This document shows positions 27,378-38,395 of a stretch of 64,000 bases of DNA, one piece after another. Each line of letters opens with the position of its first letter. The stretch's first letter is position 1. The notes below the pieces were generated by a model, which was given only the letters and a program-made list of their open reading frames with translations, was not told where the DNA came from and did no database searches. Source of the stretch: an uncultured Alphaproteobacteria bacterium (lineage in GTDB: Bacteria; Pseudomonadota; Alphaproteobacteria; Rhodospirillales; Rhodospirillaceae). The stretch is from the NCBI GenBank assembly GCA_902575965.1, contig CACGTM010000002.1, positions 62,001 to 126,000 of the forward strand. The letters are read 5' to 3'. A program made the position numbers and the translations under genes.

Positions 27378-28934
27378 ATGTCAGAAGACATAGCGATGAA
27401 TAGGCCAGAACTTATCCAGGTTGTAGATAATGTTGCAAGAGATAAGGCTATTGAGAGAGAAGAAGTATTTATGATTATGGAACAAGCAATACAAAAGGCA
27501 GGAAGGTCAAAATATGGACAAGAAAAAGATATTAGAGCCAGTATTGACAGAAAAACGGGTGAAATACGTTTAGCAAGATATTTAGAAGTGGTTGATGACA
27601 CTGGAATAATTGAAGATGAAAATACACAAATTTATCTAAAGAATGCAATAAAAAAACAAAAGGAGTTGGCTGTTGGGGAATTTTTAATTGATCCGTTGCC
27701 TCCTATTGATTTTGGAAGAATATCTTCGCAAATGGCAAAACAAGTAATTGTTCAAAGAGTTAGAGAAGCTGAAAGAGCCAGACAATATGAAGAATACAAA
27801 AGTAGAGCCGGTGAAATCGTAAATGGCCAAGTTAAAAGAGTTGAATTTGGCAATGTAGTTGTTGACCTTGGCAGGGCAGAAGCCATACTAAGACGTGATG
27901 AACTTATCCCGAGAGAGCATTTTAAAACTGGCGATAGAGTAAGAGCTTACATACTTGATGTTAGGGAAGAATTAAGAGGTCCTCAAATCTTTCTTTCTAG
28001 GACGTGTCCAGAATTTATGGGTATGCTTTTTTCACAGGAAGTACCTGAAATCTATGATGGAATTATTGATATTAAGGGTGTAGCTCGAGACCCTGGAAGT
28101 AGGGCAAAGATTGCTGTAATTTCTAAAGATAACTCCATTGACCCTGTAGGAGCCTGCGTTGGTATGCGAGGCAGTAGAGTTCAAGCTGTTGTAAATGAGC
28201 TTCAAGGAGAAAAAATTGATATTATTCAGTGGAATGATGATCCTGCAACATTTGTAGTAAACGCTCTAGCTCCGGCAGAAGTTTCAAAAGTAGTTTTAGA
28301 TGAGGACTCAGGAAGAATAGAAGTTGTTGTACCTGACGATCAATTGTCTCTTGCAATTGGCAGAAGAGGTCAAAACGTTAGGTTGGCCTCTCAATTGACT
28401 GGATGGGTAATAGATATTTTAACTGAAGATCAAGAGAGTGCTAGAAGGCAAGAAGAATTTCATACCAGAAGCCAAAATTTTATAGAGTCCCTTGATGTTG
28501 ATGAGGTAATAGCTCACCTTCTTGTTACAGAGGGGTTTACTTCTATCGAAGAAGTTGCGTTTGTCCCAAATGAAGAATTAATATCTATAGAAGGTTTTGA
28601 TGAGGAAATTGCGGCAGAATTAAAAGCAAGATCTCAAGCGTATCTAGACGAAGAGAGGACTAAATTAAACGAAAAACTATCAAAGCTTGATATTTCTGAT
28701 GACCTTAAAAATGCGCAAATTAACTATTTAGATATTAATCTAATAATTAGATTAGGGGAAAATGGCGTAAAAACATTGGACGATCTAGCAGATCTTGCAT
28801 CAGATGAACTTTTAGAGATTATTAATTCTGATAAGATTTCTCTTGATCATGCGAATGAAATAATAATGAAGGCAAGAGAACATTGGTTTGAAGAAGAGGA
28901 AGAGCACAACTCAGAAATACCCAAAAAAGATTAA
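27378..28934 (+). CDS. nusA: transcription termination/antitermination protein NusA
   Basis: RNA-polymerase-binding elongation factor. Order of domains: N-terminal polymerase-binding region (1-130), S1 (about 140-205, GEIVNGQVKRVEFGNVVVDLG), KH1 with DPVGACVGMRGSRVQAVVNEL, KH2 with LAIGRRGQNVRLASQLTGW, then two C-terminal helix-hairpin-helix/acidic repeats and a strongly acidic tail. Length 518 is typical for Alphaproteobacteria. The ylxR gene usually found next is not present in the 130-base gap before infB. Confidence 0.96.
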   Translation: MSEDIAMNRPELIQVVDNVARDKAIEREEVFMIMEQAIQKAGRSKYGQEKDIRASIDRKTGEIRLARYLEVVDDTGIIEDENTQIYLKNAIKKQKELAVGEFLIDPLPPIDFGRISSQMAKQVIVQRVREAERARQYEEYKSRAGEIVNGQVKRVEFGNVVVDLGRAEAILRRDELIPREHFKTGDRVRAYILDVREELRGPQIFLSRTCPEFMGMLFSQEVPEIYDGIIDIKGVARDPGSRAKIAVISKDNSIDPVGACVGMRGSRVQAVVNELQGEKIDIIQWNDDPATFVVNALAPAEVSKVVLDEDSGRIEVVVPDDQLSLAIGRRGQNVRLASQLTGWVIDILTEDQESARRQEEFHTRSQNFIESLDVDEVIAHLLVTEGFTSIEEVAFVPNEELISIEGFDEEIAAELKARSQAYLDEERTKLNEKLSKLDISDDLKNAQINYLDINLIIRLGENGVKTLDDLADLASDELLEIINSDKISLDHANEIIMKAREHWFEEEEEHNSEIPKKD

Positions 28935-29064
28935 AAAATTTATGTTAAATTAAAATCTTAACACTAAATTTGTTATATTCCCTTGAAATTAAAGGTTAGA
29001 ATATAGAAGATAAAAAGAGAAAAATGTTATAAGTTGTTATCTAAATAAAACTGAACAGGCTGTT

Positions 29065-31602
29065 ATGTCAAAGGAAGCAAAAAAACCTTTGTCCCTATCT
29101 AAGGGCAAACTAGAACTAAAGAAAACTGTTGAGACAGGTCAAGTTAGACAGACTTTCTCTCATGGCAGAAGCAAAGTTGTTCAAGTTGAGCGGAAAAGAA
29201 AACGGCAATTTGAAATCGGTGCCGATGGAAAAATTCAGGAAGTTAGCTCAAAAGCTGCTGGTCAAATTAGTAATCCTCTCAAAAATATTCAACCAGATAT
29301 AAATCAAGAAAAAGTTCGTAATGAAGAAACTGCACAAAGAATCAGAGTCCTTCAGCAAGCAACACAAGAACAAGAAGAAGCCAAAAAGGTTTCAGAGGAC
29401 ACCTCTAAAAATCTAGCTCCTAGCTCAGAAGAGATAAAAGAAGAGATCAACAATGAAACTAATAATGATTTAGAAATAAAGGCCGACAACTCTAAGAAAG
29501 AAATTTCTTCTGATCAAAAGCCCATTGATCAAATTATTTCGCCAACAGAACTTACTAAAGAAACAAAAGATTCAAAAAATACTAATGTTAAAGACAAAAC
29601 TAAAAATTATGTTGAAGATGAAGATGATGAGATAAAAGGAAGAAAACAAAACAAGCTTTCCCCTAAGCCCTCTCTATCTCCAAGAACTGAGAAGAGAAGA
29701 AGAACTGGCAAGCTAACAATCTCAGCGGCCCTTGAAGGAGAAGAGGATCAAGAAAGAGGAAGGTCTATTGCGGCCCTTAGGCGAGCTAGAGAAAAAGAAC
29801 GTAGAAAAATAATTCAACAAAACTCTTCTGGAGCGACAGAAAAAATAATTCGTGAGGTTACCCTCCCTGAATCAATTACCGTTCAAGAATTATCAAATAG
29901 GATGGCAGAAAGGTCTGGCAATGTCATTAAAACTTTAATGAATATGGGTGTTATCGCCAAAACTCACGAAATATTAGACGCTGATACCGCTGAGCTTGTT
30001 GCTCAAGAGTTTGGTCATAAAGTAAAACGTGTTAAAGATGATGATATACTGGAGGGTTTATCTTTTGATAGTAATTCAGATTCAGCTGTTAAAGAGCCTA
30101 GGCCACCAATCGTAACGATAATGGGCCATGTCGATCATGGTAAAACCTCACTCTTGGATGCTCTAAGGGAAACCAATATTGCATCTGGGGAAGCAGGAGG
30201 TATTACTCAGCACATTGGGGCGTACCAGATTAGAAATCAGAGTAACTCAAAAATTACCTTTATTGATACACCAGGACATGAAGCGTTTACTTCAATGCGT
30301 GCGAGGGGGGCAAAAATAACAGATATAGTTATTTTAGTTGTAGCTGCAGATGACGGCATTATGCCTCAAACAATTGAAGCAATTAAACACACTCAAGCTG
30401 CGAAGGTTCCCTTCATTATTGCAATTAATAAAATAGATAAACCCGATTCAAATACTACTAAAATTAAGCAAGACCTTCTTAATCATGAGATTGTTGTTGA
30501 GGAAATGGGCGGCGAGACTCTTTGTGTTGAAGTTTCTGCATCTAAAAAAACTAATCTAAAAGGTTTGGTTGAGGCAATCCAACTACAGGCAGAACTTCTA
30601 GACCTTAAGGCACCAAAAGAATGTAATGCGGAAGGTATAGTGATTGAATCCAAAGTAGAAAAAGGGAAGGGGTCAGTTTCAACTATATTAGTCAAAAGAG
30701 GTACTCTTAAGACTGGAGATATATTTGTGGCTGGTGCTGAATGGGGAAGAGTCAGGGCTTTAGTTAACGACCAAGGTGTGAAAGTAAAATCAGCACAGCC
30801 ATCGTCACCCGTAGAAGTTCAGGGTTTTAGTGGGACTCCTCAGGCAGGAGATGAGTTTATTGTTACTCAAGACGAAACTAAGGCAAAAGAAGTTGCAGAA
30901 TTCAGGGCTAGAAAAATAAAAAATCAATCTTCAATACCCGCCTCCAGTAATATGGAGCAAATGTTCGCAAAAATAAGTGAAGGAGAAACTGAAAAAGTTC
31001 CTCTATTAATTAAAGCAGATGCTCATGGTTCCGCCGAAGCAATCAGATCAGCATTAGAAAAAATTAAATCAGAAAAAATAGGCATAAATATTATACACTG
31101 CGCTGTAGGGCCTATTAATGAGTCAGACATAACACTCGCAATGGCTTCCAATGCGCTGATTATTGGTTTTAATGTACGTGCAAACAGGCAAGCAAAAGAA
31201 AATGCTGATAAAGACAATATTGAAGTTAGATATTATTCGATCATATATAACCTAGCAGATGATGTTAAGAATCTACTTCTTGGAAGGTTAAAGCCTCAAT
31301 ATAAAGAGAATTTTCTTGGTTATGCCGAAATTCTTGAGGTCTTTTATATCTCAAAAACTGGAAAAGTTGCAGGATGTAAGGTTACAGAAGGTATTATTAA
31401 AAAAGGTTGTAAGGTAAGATTACTTCGAGATGATGTGGTAATTCATGAAGGTGATCTATCACAACTAAAAAGATTCAAAGATGAAGTTAAAGAGGTCAGA
31501 GACGGAAATGAATGTGGAGCTGCCTTTTTAAATTATCAAGACTTACAAGTTAAAGATAGAATTGAATGTTTTGAACTAGAACAAATTGACTCTAAATTGT
31601 AA
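29065..31602 (+). CDS. infB: translation initiation factor IF-2
   Basis: GTPase that places initiator tRNA on the 30S subunit. A long lysine/glutamate-rich linker fills residues 60-260 and contains RRARRKE-like basic blocks. The G domain starts near 350 with [30 protein letters not shown] and NKIDKP. Domains II-IV follow to the C-terminus, including the fMet-tRNA-binding end. The N-terminal IF2_N element ([26 protein letters not shown]-like) is near 270-300. The 845 residues match alphaproteobacterial IF-2. Confidence 0.97.
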   Translation: MSKEAKKPLSLSKGKLELKKTVETGQVRQTFSHGRSKVVQVERKRKRQFEIGADGKIQEVSSKAAGQISNPLKNIQPDINQEKVRNEETAQRIRVLQQATQEQEEAKKVSEDTSKNLAPSSEEIKEEINNETNNDLEIKADNSKKEISSDQKPIDQIISPTELTKETKDSKNTNVKDKTKNYVEDEDDEIKGRKQNKLSPKPSLSPRTEKRRRTGKLTISAALEGEEDQERGRSIAALRRAREKERRKIIQQNSSGATEKIIREVTLPESITVQELSNRMAERSGNVIKTLMNMGVIAKTHEILDADTAELVAQEFGHKVKRVKDDDILEGLSFDSNSDSAVKEPRPPIVTIMGHVDHGKTSLLDALRETNIASGEAGGITQHIGAYQIRNQSNSKITFIDTPGHEAFTSMRARGAKITDIVILVVAADDGIMPQTIEAIKHTQAAKVPFIIAINKIDKPDSNTTKIKQDLLNHEIVVEEMGGETLCVEVSASKKTNLKGLVEAIQLQAELLDLKAPKECNAEGIVIESKVEKGKGSVSTILVKRGTLKTGDIFVAGAEWGRVRALVNDQGVKVKSAQPSSPVEVQGFSGTPQAGDEFIVTQDETKAKEVAEFRARKIKNQSSIPASSNMEQMFAKISEGETEKVPLLIKADAHGSAEAIRSALEKIKSEKIGINIIHCAVGPINESDITLAMASNALIIGFNVRANRQAKENADKDNIEVRYYSIIYNLADDVKNLLLGRLKPQYKENFLGYAEILEVFYISKTGKVAGCKVTEGIIKKGCKVRLLRDDVVIHEGDLSQLKRFKDEVKEVRDGNECGAAFLNYQDLQVKDRIECFELEQIDSKL

Positions 31603-31643
31603 ATTAAAATTAATTTATCTTTAAAAATTAAATAGGTTTTGAA

Positions 31644-32033
31644 ATGAAAAAACGTTTACCGCGTGTACCTTCAAAGCGGCAAATACGTGTTGGGGAAATG
31701 TTGCGCCACACGATTGCAAGTATTTTAGAAAAGCACACTTTAATAAATGATAATTTAAAAGATGTATCGATAATAATTACTGAGGTTGATGCAAGCCCAG
31801 ATCTAAAAAATGCTAAAGTTTACACAACCCGTCTTGGTGGAGGAGATATGGATTTAGTTATAGATGGCCTTAATAAGATAAAATCTTTTTTAAGAAGAGA
31901 AATTGCTAAAAACATTCACTTAAAATTTACTCCGGAGCTGAAATTTTATGAAGACAAGACATTTGATGAGGCGAACCGTATTAATGAGCTTTTAAATCGA
32001 CCTGAAGTTTTAAGAGACCTAGAAAAAAAATAA
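31644..32033 (+). CDS. rbfA: 30S ribosome-binding factor RbfA
   Basis: Cold-adaptation and 16S-maturation factor with a type II KH fold. SKRQIRVGEMLRHTIASIL at the start, ITEVDASPDLKNAKVYTT in the middle and LKFTPELKFYEDKTFDEANRINELL at the end are RbfA hallmarks. 129 residues. It follows infB in the canonical order. Confidence 0.95.
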   Translation: MKKRLPRVPSKRQIRVGEMLRHTIASILEKHTLINDNLKDVSIIITEVDASPDLKNAKVYTTRLGGGDMDLVIDGLNKIKSFLRREIAKNIHLKFTPELKFYEDKTFDEANRINELLNRPEVLRDLEKK

Positions 32034-32052
32034 AAAATGGAAGATAAAAAAT

Positions 32053-32970
32053 TTGATTAGAACAATCAAAGACGGATGGCTCGTTGCAGACAAACCAAAG
32101 GATGTTACATCAGCAAAAGTAGTCTCAAAAATAAGAAAATTTCTAGATTTATCCAAAGTAGGTCATGCAGGAACTCTAGACCCTATCGCCACAGGAATTT
32201 TACCGATTGCGTTAGGTAATGGTACTAAGACTATTCAATTTCTTCAGAATCAAGTAAAAACTTATTTATTTGAAATAACTTGGGGAATATCGACAGATAC
32301 TGATGATCATGAAGGAAAAATAATTGCTCGTTCATCAAAAATCCCCTCATCAACAGAAATAAGAACTTGCTTAAAGAAATTTATTGGTGAGATAAAACAA
32401 GTACCACCAAAGTTTTCTGCTATTAAAGTAAACGGCAAAAGGGCTTATGAATTAGCTAGAAAAGGTGAATGCCCATCCCTTGCACCAAGAATTATAAAAA
32501 TTCTTCGATTCGAACATATTGAAGAAAATGACTCAGAAAGGTCTAGTTCTTTCATAGTTACTTGCGGCAAAGGAACATATATTCGCTCATTAGCAAGGGA
32601 TTTAGCAACCCAACTAAGTACCTTTGGCTATGTTTCCTCACTCAGGAGAACAGCTTATGGGCCATTTAGTGAAAAAATGGCGATTTCACTGGATAAAATT
32701 ATCTCCTTAGGGCATAAAGCGAAATGTTATAAATATGTATATCCTATTTCAATTGTGCTGGACGACATCCCGGCAGTTGAAATTAACAGTGGACAGGCTG
32801 ATTGTATAGCTCATGGGCAATCCGTCTCTATATATGATCTTAATGAAAGTTCAGAAAATACTGTTTTGTCTGAAGAAAAAGTAGTGAAGGTCATGCATAA
32901 AGACAATGTTATTGCTTTAGCAAAACTAGATAAAAGCAATCTAAAGCCTTTCCGCGTATTAAAACGCTAA
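32053..32970 (+). CDS. truB: tRNA pseudouridine(55) synthase
   Basis: Converts U55 of tRNA to pseudouridine. GHAGTLDPIATGILPIALG near residue 37 contains the catalytic aspartate. The FSAIKVNGKRAYELARKG and GTYIRSLARDLA blocks and a C-terminal PUA-like region complete it. Initiation is from TTG with GGAAGA nine bases upstream; the nearby ATG at 32037 opens an unrelated 7-codon frame. 305 residues, standard length. Confidence 0.95.
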   Translation: MIRTIKDGWLVADKPKDVTSAKVVSKIRKFLDLSKVGHAGTLDPIATGILPIALGNGTKTIQFLQNQVKTYLFEITWGISTDTDDHEGKIIARSSKIPSSTEIRTCLKKFIGEIKQVPPKFSAIKVNGKRAYELARKGECPSLAPRIIKILRFEHIEENDSERSSSFIVTCGKGTYIRSLARDLATQLSTFGYVSSLRRTAYGPFSEKMAISLDKIISLGHKAKCYKYVYPISIVLDDIPAVEINSGQADCIAHGQSVSIYDLNESSENTVLSEEKVVKVMHKDNVIALAKLDKSNLKPFRVLKR

Positions 32971-32991
32971 ATTAAATAAAAGGAGAGATTG

Positions 32992-33261
32992 ATGTCGATT
33001 ACCCCAGAGAAGAAGCAGGAATTAATTAAAAACTATTCCAAAAATGATAGTGATACTGGCTCACCAGAGGTTCAAGTTGCAATACTTAGTGAAAGGATCA
33101 AAAATTTAACAGAGCACCTTAAAGTTCACATCCATGATAATCACTCAAGAAGGGGGCTTCTTATGATGGTTGGTCAAAGAAGAAGAATGCTTGATTATCT
33201 AAGTAGCAAATCAAGAGAGCGTTACGAAGGTATTATTAAAAGCCTTGGTTTAAGAAAGTAA
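32992..33261 (+). CDS. rpsO: 30S ribosomal protein S15
   Basis: Primary 16S rRNA-binding protein. The sequence from [13 protein letters not shown] to the [18 protein letters not shown] helix and the terminal [12 protein letters not shown] is S15 throughout. The track adds one residue from TTG 32989; ATG 32992, five bases after AGGAGA, gives the usual 89-residue protein. The rpsO-pnp pairing is conserved and in other bacteria is post-transcriptionally controlled. Confidence 0.97.
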   Translation: MSITPEKKQELIKNYSKNDSDTGSPEVQVAILSERIKNLTEHLKVHIHDNHSRRGLLMMVGQRRRMLDYLSSKSRERYEGIIKSLGLRK

Positions 33262-33430
33262 CATCAAACCCTCATTTAATGAAATAAGAACAACCATATA
33301 AGGCAAATAAATTAGCTATATATAAATCCATTTTTACTTATTAAATTGTAGATACTAAATTTAATATAATGATTTATAAGTTTATTATTATCGTCCAAAG
33401 GCTAAATGCCAAGGAGAGGAAAAGTTTATA

Positions 33431-35542
33431 ATGTCAATGTTTGAAATACATAAAAAAGCGATAGAATGGGGTGGAAAAACCTTAACTATTGAAACAGGAA
33501 AAGTAGCAAGACAAGCTAATGGTGCGGTCGTAGTAACATATGGAGAGACCTCAGTGCTATGCACTGCAGTTGGTGAAAAAAAGGCAAAAGAAGGCGTTAA
33601 TTTCTTCCCCTTGACTGTTAATTATCAAGAAAAAGCTTTTGCTGCTGGAAAAATTCCTGGAGGATTTTTTAAAAGAGAAGGAAGACCATCAGAAAAAGAA
33701 ACTCTTGTTTCCAGGCTTATTGATAGACCAATAAGACCACTCTTTCATGAAAGATACAAAAATGAAACTCAGGTTATATGCACTGTGTTATCACATGATC
33801 TCGAAAATGATCCAGATATTATTTCTATAATTGGCGCATCAGCAGCGCTGACGATATCAGGAATTCCGTTTCTTGGTCCTCTTGGCGCTGCACGTGTCGG
33901 GTATATAAAAGATAGTTTTGTATTAAACCCATCAATGGAACAGTTGGAAGAGTCAGAATTAGACTTAGTTGTAGCTGGCACTGAAGAGGGTGTCCTAATG
34001 GTCGAAAGTCAAGCTAATCAGCTATCTGAAGAAATAATGCTTGAGTCTGTAAATTTTGGGCACCAGCAAATGAGACCCGTTATTAATGCAATTATTGAGC
34101 TTGCAGAATTATGTGCTAAGGAACCCTTTGAATTAGATGAACCTCCTGAAGAATATAATATTGTTGAGGAAAAATTATCTAGGTTTGCTGATGAGTTTAA
34201 AAACGCTTATAAAATAAATGTAAAACAGGAACGCCAACAGGCTATAAGTGAAATCAAATCTAAAGCAATTGATACTCTAGATGATAATGAAACTGAAGTT
34301 TCTATTGCTGATTCCGTCCTTAAGAATATGGAAAAAGATATAGTTAGAAAATCAATACTTGAAACAGGAAAGAGAATTGATGAAAGATCTACTAGTGATG
34401 TTCGCCCCATTGAAGTAGAAGTAGGCCTCTTGGCTCGAGCACACGGCTCAGCTTTATTTACAAGAGGTGAGACACAAGCGTTAGTTACAACAACGCTTGG
34501 TACAGGTCAAGATGAACAAATCATTGATGCACTTGAAGGTGAATATAGAGAAAACTTTATGCTTCACTATAACTTTCCTCCATATTCTGTGGGAGAAGCA
34601 GGTCGAATGGGAGGAACAGGAAGAAGAGAGATTGGTCATGGAAAACTCGCATGGAGGGCGTTAAAGCCACTATTACCATCAAAGGATAACTTTCCATATA
34701 CCGTGAGAGTTGTATCAGAAATTACAGAATCTAATGGCTCATCTTCCATGGCTACTGTTTGTGGTGCGTCTCTAGCACTAATGGACGCTGGAGTGCCCAT
34801 ACAGAATCCAGTTGCAGGAATAGCAATGGGCCTCATCAAAGATGGGGATGATTTTGCAGTTCTGTCAGACATATTAGGTGATGAGGACCATCTTGGGGAT
34901 ATGGACTTTAAAGTTGCAGGAACTGAGTTTGGAATTACTTCCTTACAAATGGACATAAAAATCACTTCTATAACAAGTGAGATAATGAAAATTGCCCTTA
35001 ATCAGGCAAAAGGTGGAAGGCAACATATATTAAATGAAATGAAGTCTGGAATTTCTACTCCAAGGGAAAATGTATCTGGAAATGCTCCACGTATCACTAC
35101 AATAAACATACCAAAAGATAAAATTAGAGATGTAATAGGTACAGGTGGTAAATCAATTAGAGAAATTCAAGAAGAAACTGGATGCAAAATTGATATTGAA
35201 GATGATGGTACAGTAAATGTAGCCTCTTCAAGCCAAGAAGCAACAGATGATGCAGTTAAACGCATAAAAGATATTATTGCTGAACCAGAGGTTGGTCTAA
35301 TTTACACAGGAAAAGTAGTAAAGATTATGGATTTTGGTGCATTTGTTAATTTTCTTGGAAAGCGAGATGGTTTAGTTCATATTTCAGAAATTGCAGAAAA
35401 TAGAATTGAAAAAGTTACTGATGTTCTTTCTGAGGGAAACCTTGTTAAGGTTAAATGTCTAGCTATAGATGACAGGGGAAAAGTCAAACTATCCATGAAA
35501 AAAGTTAATCAAGAGACTGGTGAAGAAATAATAAAAAATTAA
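33431..35542 (+). CDS. pnp: polyribonucleotide nucleotidyltransferase (PNPase)
   Basis: Phosphorolytic 3'-5' exoribonuclease and degradosome component. Two RNase PH domains (about 1-230 and 310-545), the latter with [18 protein letters not shown] and the conserved aspartates of [18 protein letters not shown], precede a KH domain ([18 protein letters not shown], about 563) and a C-terminal S1 domain ending near 690. Length 703 is normal. AAGGAGAGG lies about 11 bases before the ATG. The 169-base gap after rpsO contains a TATAAT box but no well-spaced -35. Confidence 0.97.
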   Translation: MSMFEIHKKAIEWGGKTLTIETGKVARQANGAVVVTYGETSVLCTAVGEKKAKEGVNFFPLTVNYQEKAFAAGKIPGGFFKREGRPSEKETLVSRLIDRPIRPLFHERYKNETQVICTVLSHDLENDPDIISIIGASAALTISGIPFLGPLGAARVGYIKDSFVLNPSMEQLEESELDLVVAGTEEGVLMVESQANQLSEEIMLESVNFGHQQMRPVINAIIELAELCAKEPFELDEPPEEYNIVEEKLSRFADEFKNAYKINVKQERQQAISEIKSKAIDTLDDNETEVSIADSVLKNMEKDIVRKSILETGKRIDERSTSDVRPIEVEVGLLARAHGSALFTRGETQALVTTTLGTGQDEQIIDALEGEYRENFMLHYNFPPYSVGEAGRMGGTGRREIGHGKLAWRALKPLLPSKDNFPYTVRVVSEITESNGSSSMATVCGASLALMDAGVPIQNPVAGIAMGLIKDGDDFAVLSDILGDEDHLGDMDFKVAGTEFGITSLQMDIKITSITSEIMKIALNQAKGGRQHILNEMKSGISTPRENVSGNAPRITTINIPKDKIRDVIGTGGKSIREIQEETGCKIDIEDDGTVNVASSSQEATDDAVKRIKDIIAEPEVGLIYTGKVVKIMDFGAFVNFLGKRDGLVHISEIAENRIEKVTDVLSEGNLVKVKCLAIDDRGKVKLSMKKVNQETGEEIIKN

Positions 35543-35583
35543 TTTTTTAAATTATATTTTATTTTTTCTCTTCTTATGTGCTT

Positions 35584-36372
35584 TCATATATTTTCCGCCC
35601 TAGGCATACCCATAATGTGGTAACCACCATCAACCACAATAATTTCGCCTGATGTAAATTTACCAGAGTCTGAGATTAAATATACTGCGGTTCCTCCCAC
35701 TGCCTCAAGGCTTGCATTAGACCCAAGTGGTGAGTTACGTTCTGTAAATTTATATGTATTTCTAGCACCTCCAACAGCGGCACCAGCCAAGGTCCTCATA
35801 GGGCCTGGAGAAATGGCGTTAACACGAATATTATCTGGACCAAGATCAGCTGCAAGATATCTAGTTGCTGACTCTAATCCTGCTTTTGCAACCCCCATTA
35901 CATTGTAAAAAGGTGATACTCTATTAGAGCCCTGAAACGTGAGAGAAATAAGACAACCTCCTTTATCTTTCATTAAAGGGTGCGCCCTCCTTGCAACTTC
36001 AATAAATGAATACGTAGAAATATTAAGAGTATTTAAAAAATTTTTCCTAGAGGTGTCTAAAAACCTACCAGTTAACTCAGATTTTTCTGAATAGGCAATC
36101 GCATGAACTAGAAAATCTATGTTGTCCCATTTTTTTGACAAACCATCAAAACATTTGTCTAGGGTAACATCATCTGTAACATCTACTTCAAAAATAAGTT
36201 TCGACCCAATTGAGTCAGCAAGTGGTTTTAGTCGTCGTCCAAATTGTTCTCCCTGGTAACTAAATGCTAATTCTGCCCCTTGATCACTAAGTGCTTTTGC
36301 AATCCCCCAAGCTATTGATCGCTCATTAGCAACGCCCATTATTAAACCTTTTTTATTATTTAAAATACCCAT
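35584..36372 (-). CDS. fabI: enoyl-[acyl-carrier-protein] reductase (NADH)
   Basis: Final reductive step of fatty acid elongation. GVANERSIAWGIAKAL is the FabI-type NAD-binding start, and YNVMGVAKAGLE contains the Y-x6-K active site (Tyr and Lys). VDGGYHIMGMP forms the end. The 262 residues are typical. It follows fabB by 11 bases on the same strand, a two-gene operon divergent from fabA. Confidence 0.95.
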   Translation of the reverse strand: MGILNNKKGLIMGVANERSIAWGIAKALSDQGAELAFSYQGEQFGRRLKPLADSIGSKLIFEVDVTDDVTLDKCFDGLSKKWDNIDFLVHAIAYSEKSELTGRFLDTSRKNFLNTLNISTYSFIEVARRAHPLMKDKGGCLISLTFQGSNRVSPFYNVMGVAKAGLESATRYLAADLGPDNIRVNAISPGPMRTLAGAAVGGARNTYKFTERNSPLGSNASLEAVGGTAVYLISDSGKFTSGEIIVVDGGYHIMGMPRAENI

Positions 36373-36383
36373 TATCGACCTTC

Positions 36384-37616
36384 CTAAACCTCATTTAGCT
36401 TAGATATAATTAGTGAACCATTAGTTCCTCCAAAACCAAAACTATTTGTCATTACAGTATCTAACTTCACGTTTTCAATTGTAGAGGTGACAATCTCGTT
36501 TGGCTTCAGGCTAGGGTCAAGATTTTCAACATTTATGGAAGGTGCAATAAAATCATTCTCCATCATAAGAACGCAATAAATAAACTCCTGAGCACCCGCC
36601 GCCCCTTGGCTATGACCGGTCATAGATTTAGTTGAACTTATAAGAGGCATGGAACCCTCATTAAAAACGCGCCTTACAGCTTCTATTTCTCCAACATCAC
36701 CAACTGGGGTTGATGTTCCATGTGCATTTATGTAATTAATTTGCCTACCACTTTTGAGCCCTGATATTGCAAGACGCATAGCTCTCTCTCCACCCTCTCC
36801 TGACGGTGCTACCATGTCATGGCCGTCAGAGGATGCACCATAACCAGAAATTTCTGCATAAATTTTAGCACCACGATTAATCGCATGCTCTAATTCCTCA
36901 AGAACCAACATACCACTGCCTCCACTAATAACGAATCCATCTCTGTTAGCATCAAAAGCTCGTGAAGATTGGCATGGTATATGATTATATTTACTTGACA
37001 TTGCTCCCATCGCATCAAAAAGACATGAGAGTGTCCAATCAAGCTCTTCTCCTCCCCCCGCAAACATTACATCTTGCTTTCCCATCATAATTTGCTCAGC
37101 AGCATTCCCAATACAATGAAGTGAAGTTGAACATGCTGAAGTAATAGAATAGTTCAATCCTTTAATTTTAAAAGCAGTTGATAGATTCGCAGATATTGTT
37201 GATGACATACACTTAGGAACAGAAAAAGGCCCTATACGCTTTGGGGCGCCATGCTTAAGAACTAGCTGATGAGCATTTAGCATAGCTCTTGTTGAAGGTC
37301 CGCCTGATCCTGCAATAATCCCTGTTCGAGGATTAGAAACAATTTCATCACCTAGGTTAGCGTCGGCAATGGCTTGTTTAAGAGCTACATATGCGTATGC
37401 CGCCCCTTCTCCCATAAATCGTAAGGTTCTTTTTTCAATAAGTTCATTCAAGTTGATATTTATTGAGCCTGATATTTGACTTCTAAAACCATGGTCAATC
37501 ATTTGCTGATCGGACGAGATTCCAGACTTTCCTAATTTTAGACTCTTAACAACTTCATTGGTATCATTACCGATTGAAGATACAATACCAAGTCCAGTGA
37601 CCACCACTCTTCGCAT
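36384..37616 (-). CDS. fabB: 3-oxoacyl-[acyl-carrier-protein] synthase I
   Basis: Condensing enzyme needed for unsaturated fatty acid elongation with FabA. The Cys-His-His triad is visible: [11 protein letters not shown] (about 163), [11 protein letters not shown] and [32 protein letters not shown] is the family's usual N-terminus, so ATG 37616 with AGGAAAAG upstream is chosen over the TTG 24 bases earlier in the track. The pairing with fabA and the short gap to fabI support FabB over FabF. Confidence 0.95.
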   Translation of the reverse strand: MRRVVVTGLGIVSSIGNDTNEVVKSLKLGKSGISSDQQMIDHGFRSQISGSININLNELIEKRTLRFMGEGAAYAYVALKQAIADANLGDEIVSNPRTGIIAGSGGPSTRAMLNAHQLVLKHGAPKRIGPFSVPKCMSSTISANLSTAFKIKGLNYSITSACSTSLHCIGNAAEQIMMGKQDVMFAGGGEELDWTLSCLFDAMGAMSSKYNHIPCQSSRAFDANRDGFVISGGSGMLVLEELEHAINRGAKIYAEISGYGASSDGHDMVAPSGEGGERAMRLAISGLKSGRQINYINAHGTSTPVGDVGEIEAVRRVFNEGSMPLISSTKSMTGHSQGAAGAQEFIYCVLMMENDFIAPSINVENLDPSLKPNEIVTSTIENVKLDTVMTNSFGFGGTNGSLIISKLNEV

Positions 37617-37708
37617 AAAACTTTTCCTCAATATGTACAAAGTTCCATTATAAACAAGGCCAGTTTAATACCCCTTATAAGTTAGCTATGTTTTCTAATT
37701 TAACAACT

Positions 37709-37738
37709 TTGTTTTTTGTGGCAAATATATGATATGAT
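37709..37738 (+). promoter_or_regulatory. candidate sigma-70-like promoter for fabA
   Basis: In the about 225-base divergent fabB/fabA control region, TTGTTT and TATGAT are spaced by 18 bases, about 100 bases before the fabA ATG. AT-richness makes chance matches common, so this is only a candidate. Confidence 0.3.
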
Positions 37739-37842
37739 ACGAATATTAAATATTATATTAAGTTAAAAATCTAGCTTATAATCAAAATATTCAGAGTTAC
37801 ATTATATTAAGCTCAGATACCTGATACATAGGAGAATTGAGT

Positions 37843-38352
37843 ATGACAGCCTTTCCTACAAGTTTTAGTTTTGAAGATCTAATTAAATGCGCAAAAGGTG
37901 AGCTCTTTGGACCAGGTAATGCTCAGTTACCAGAACCCCCTATGCTCATGATTAATCGCATTCTAGATATAAGTTCTGAAGGAGGACAACATGGTAAAGG
38001 TCATGTTATAGGTGAGTTTGATATCAACCCTGAATCGTGGTTTTTTAAATGTCACTTTCCTAATAATCCAATCATGCCAGGATGTTTAGGCCTTGACGGA
38101 TTATGGCAACTTACGGGCTTTAACCTCGGTTGGCGAGGTTGGATAGGAAGGGGCTATGCATTAGGTGTAGGGGCTGTGAAATTAACTGGAATGGTAAGGC
38201 CAGATAGAAAGTTACTAAGATACTTTGTTGATTTCACAAAAGCCATACAAACCAGACGACTTACAATGGGCGTTGCAGACGGCCGAGTTGAGGCTGACGG
38301 GGAACTCATATATGAAGTTAAAGATATGAAAGTTGCACTATCAGAGAACTAA
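37843..38352 (+). CDS. fabA: 3-hydroxydecanoyl-[acyl-carrier-protein] dehydratase/isomerase
   Basis: Introduces the cis double bond in unsaturated fatty acid synthesis. HFPNNPIMPGCLGLDGLWQL near residues 71-90 carries the active-site His and the Asp/Glu-side motif unique to FabA rather than FabZ. GELFGPGNAQLPEPPMLMINRI is the conserved N-terminus. ATG 37843 is eight bases after AGGAG; the TTG at 37837 used by the track lies within that spacing. 169 residues, standard. Confidence 0.96.
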   Translation: MTAFPTSFSFEDLIKCAKGELFGPGNAQLPEPPMLMINRILDISSEGGQHGKGHVIGEFDINPESWFFKCHFPNNPIMPGCLGLDGLWQLTGFNLGWRGWIGRGYALGVGAVKLTGMVRPDRKLLRYFVDFTKAIQTRRLTMGVADGRVEADGELIYEVKDMKVALSEN

Positions 38353-38395
38353 AATTTGTATTAAGTACTTTGTTATTTACAAACTTATAAGTGTT

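Noticed and set aside
33262-33430. Promoter with TATAAT at 33365-33370 for pnp
   Set aside because: The only TTG-like -35 (TTGTAG) is 13 bases away, too close for sigma-70 spacing; not listed as a feature.
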